A stretch of 64,000 nt of DNA from Candidatus Eisenbacteria bacterium (GTDB taxonomy: Bacteria; Eisenbacteria; RBG-16-71-46; JAFGJU01), in the NCBI GenBank assembly GCA_026388185.1, contig JAPLKG010000006.1, positions 3,625 through 67,624 on the forward strand. Direction: 5' to 3'. Positions within the stretch are counted from its first letter, which is position 1. Every line of letters begins with the position of its first letter. The notes beneath the pieces are model-generated. The model was not told the DNA's origin, did no database searches, and saw only the letters and a list, made by a program, of their open reading frames with translations. A program made the translations under genes and the position numbers. Of this stretch, positions 63,086 through 64,000 are shown in pieces.

Positions 63086-64000
63086 ATGAGAAGATTTCTG
63101 GCGATTTCACTAGTTCTGTTGGTTGCCATTATGATGACGGCGACCATTGCCAGAGCCAAGGAGATCGAGAGACGAGTCCCCATCATTGACGACGCAGCGC
63201 GCGGAGTCCCGATGGGTCAGGTGTACGGCGTGAACGCTGCCACACAGGGCACCGACACGTTCTACTATGGTGGAACGGTCGTAGGCGATACGATCACGGT
63301 GCGTGGCAGACCTTCCTTTCTGTACGCTGCCGAGCCTGCGTCTGCTGGTTGGGCGAACCGGAAGATGTGGAGTTTTAGCTCCGCCGGTTTTAACGGCACT
63401 CCGCACAGCGGTTACTTCATGGACGGCTGGAAGGGTGTCGACAACACTACAGAGGCAGAGGACTACATGCACGTGGCGAGCAGCACGAGCGCTGACCCGT
63501 ATCTAAACATCGGGTCGTGCGTGATTGACAGCAACAAATCGCTCTTCGCTGGTGTGACGAACCAGCAGGGTATCGATCTCTGCTACAATGACAATACTGG
63601 CACTGGTTACGGCAACAACATGTATCAGACGATAGTCACGAAGAGTTACACCTACGCTTCTGGCGATCAGATCACTCTCGCTTACGACTACAACGCCGAG
63701 AGTGAGGCTGGTTTTGATTTCAGCTATTCCATATTGCAGGTTTACGACACTGGCGCCAGTGAGTGGGTGAACTACGACACGATGGCTACGTACGATGTGG
63801 CGACGGGTAGCGAGAGCATAGACGTTGATTCATACCTGGCGTCGTTGACTCCTCCGGTTGATTTCCGCATCGCGTTCAACTTCGATTCTGACGGTGGGTA
63901 CTCCGACGAGGACGGTTACAACCCGACCGCGTGCGGTGGTGTTGAGTTCGACAACTACGTGCTTACCATCAACAGCACGCTTGACAGTGAGGACTTCGAG
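63086..64000 (+). CDS. exported protein, beta-rich (partial, runs off the window)
   Basis: ATG 63086 follows GGAGG and starts a signal peptide (about 1-24, MRRFLAISLVLLVAIMMTATIA). The 305 residues seen have no stop. Residues about 60-300 are rich in Gly, Asp, Tyr and Thr with repeated aromatic beta strands (FDFSYSILQVYDTGASEWVNY, GGVEFDNYVLTIN), like jelly-roll/MAM or choice-of-anchor-J domains of secreted peptidases or adhesins. The C-terminal part is missing, so catalytic domains or a FlgD-like sorting tail may lie beyond. Confidence 0.7.
   Translation, partial: MRRFLAISLVLLVAIMMTATIARAKEIERRVPIIDDAARGVPMGQVYGVNAATQGTDTFYYGGTVVGDTITVRGRPSFLYAAEPASAGWANRKMWSFSSAGFNGTPHSGYFMDGWKGVDNTTEAEDYMHVASSTSADPYLNIGSCVIDSNKSLFAGVTNQQGIDLCYNDNTGTGYGNNMYQTIVTKSYTYASGDQITLAYDYNAESEAGFDFSYSILQVYDTGASEWVNYDTMATYDVATGSESIDVDSYLASLTPPVDFRIAFNFDSDGGYSDEDGYNPTACGGVEFDNYVLTINSTLDSEDFE

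Noticed and set aside
62842-63189. 115-residue frame ahead of the terminal exported gene
   Set aside because: Lacks a ribosome site and overlaps the signal peptide of the real gene in another frame.

Overview
The window looks like chromosomal DNA of an uncultured, didermic (Gram-negative) bacterium of the FCB-type candidate lineages. This is inferred from an LpxH-type lipid A phosphatase, Omp85-like and PorV-like outer-membrane proteins, several exported proteins with FlgD-like or sorting-type C-terminal domains, a moderately GC-rich composition and mainly Shine-Dalgarno starts. I cannot name the species. Most of the window is housekeeping and envelope genes. The clearly accessory part is the first 4.3 kb.

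Region 1 (1-4351): a small integrated element sits in the 3' end of an initiator tRNA gene. It is bounded by 92-bp direct repeats that carry the tRNA 3' half and its terminator. It encodes a class II Fic protein, an AbiEi-like regulator with a PD-(D/E)xK-like N-terminus and winged helix, an AbiEii-like nucleotidyltransferase, and a broken integrase N-terminus. Region 2 (4392-11416): ftsB and enolase on the minus strand; then an ECF sigma factor, its zinc anti-sigma factor and a bactofilin-like membrane protein; then an exported metallopeptidase behind a sigma-54 promoter. Region 3 (11413-18142, minus): an NtrY/NtrX-like two-component operon with an unknown periplasmic protein, an Omp85-like barrel and a DUF4390 protein. 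Region 4 (18213-26734): RlmN, an ArsR regulator, Ppx/GppA, Kbl, a P5C-type aldehyde dehydrogenase, and a signal peptide peptidase fused to an outer-membrane-barrel-like domain.

Region 5 (26909-38870): a TPR/sigma-54 activator, an 860-bp non-coding stretch with sigma-54-like promoters and foldable RNAs, two lipoproteins and a DUF4384 protein (two of these exported proteins share a CxxCH module), a very large M6-type protease and a PorV-like protein. Region 6 (38962-51410): LpxH, M23 endopeptidase, AMIN-amidase, PAP2, CcdA and a TlpA-like thioredoxin, a cupin, LpdA, YbbR, a 6S-like RNA candidate, pyruvoyl arginine decarboxylase, HU and a YugP-type protease. Region 7 (51586-62461): an eleven-gene plus-strand run behind one clear promoter: RsmI, a CDP-alcohol phosphotransferase and inositol-phosphate synthase (inositol phospholipid synthesis), Tmk, a C-terminal processing protease, an MtnX-like phosphatase, Dus, LarB, LarC and two ECF-transporter ATPases. 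The window ends inside an exported protein gene.

Themes: envelope biogenesis and secretion dominate. Sigma-54 control recurs (two activators, three promoter-like sites). The nickel-pincer cofactor genes next to ECF ATPases suggest coupled metal uptake and cofactor assembly.
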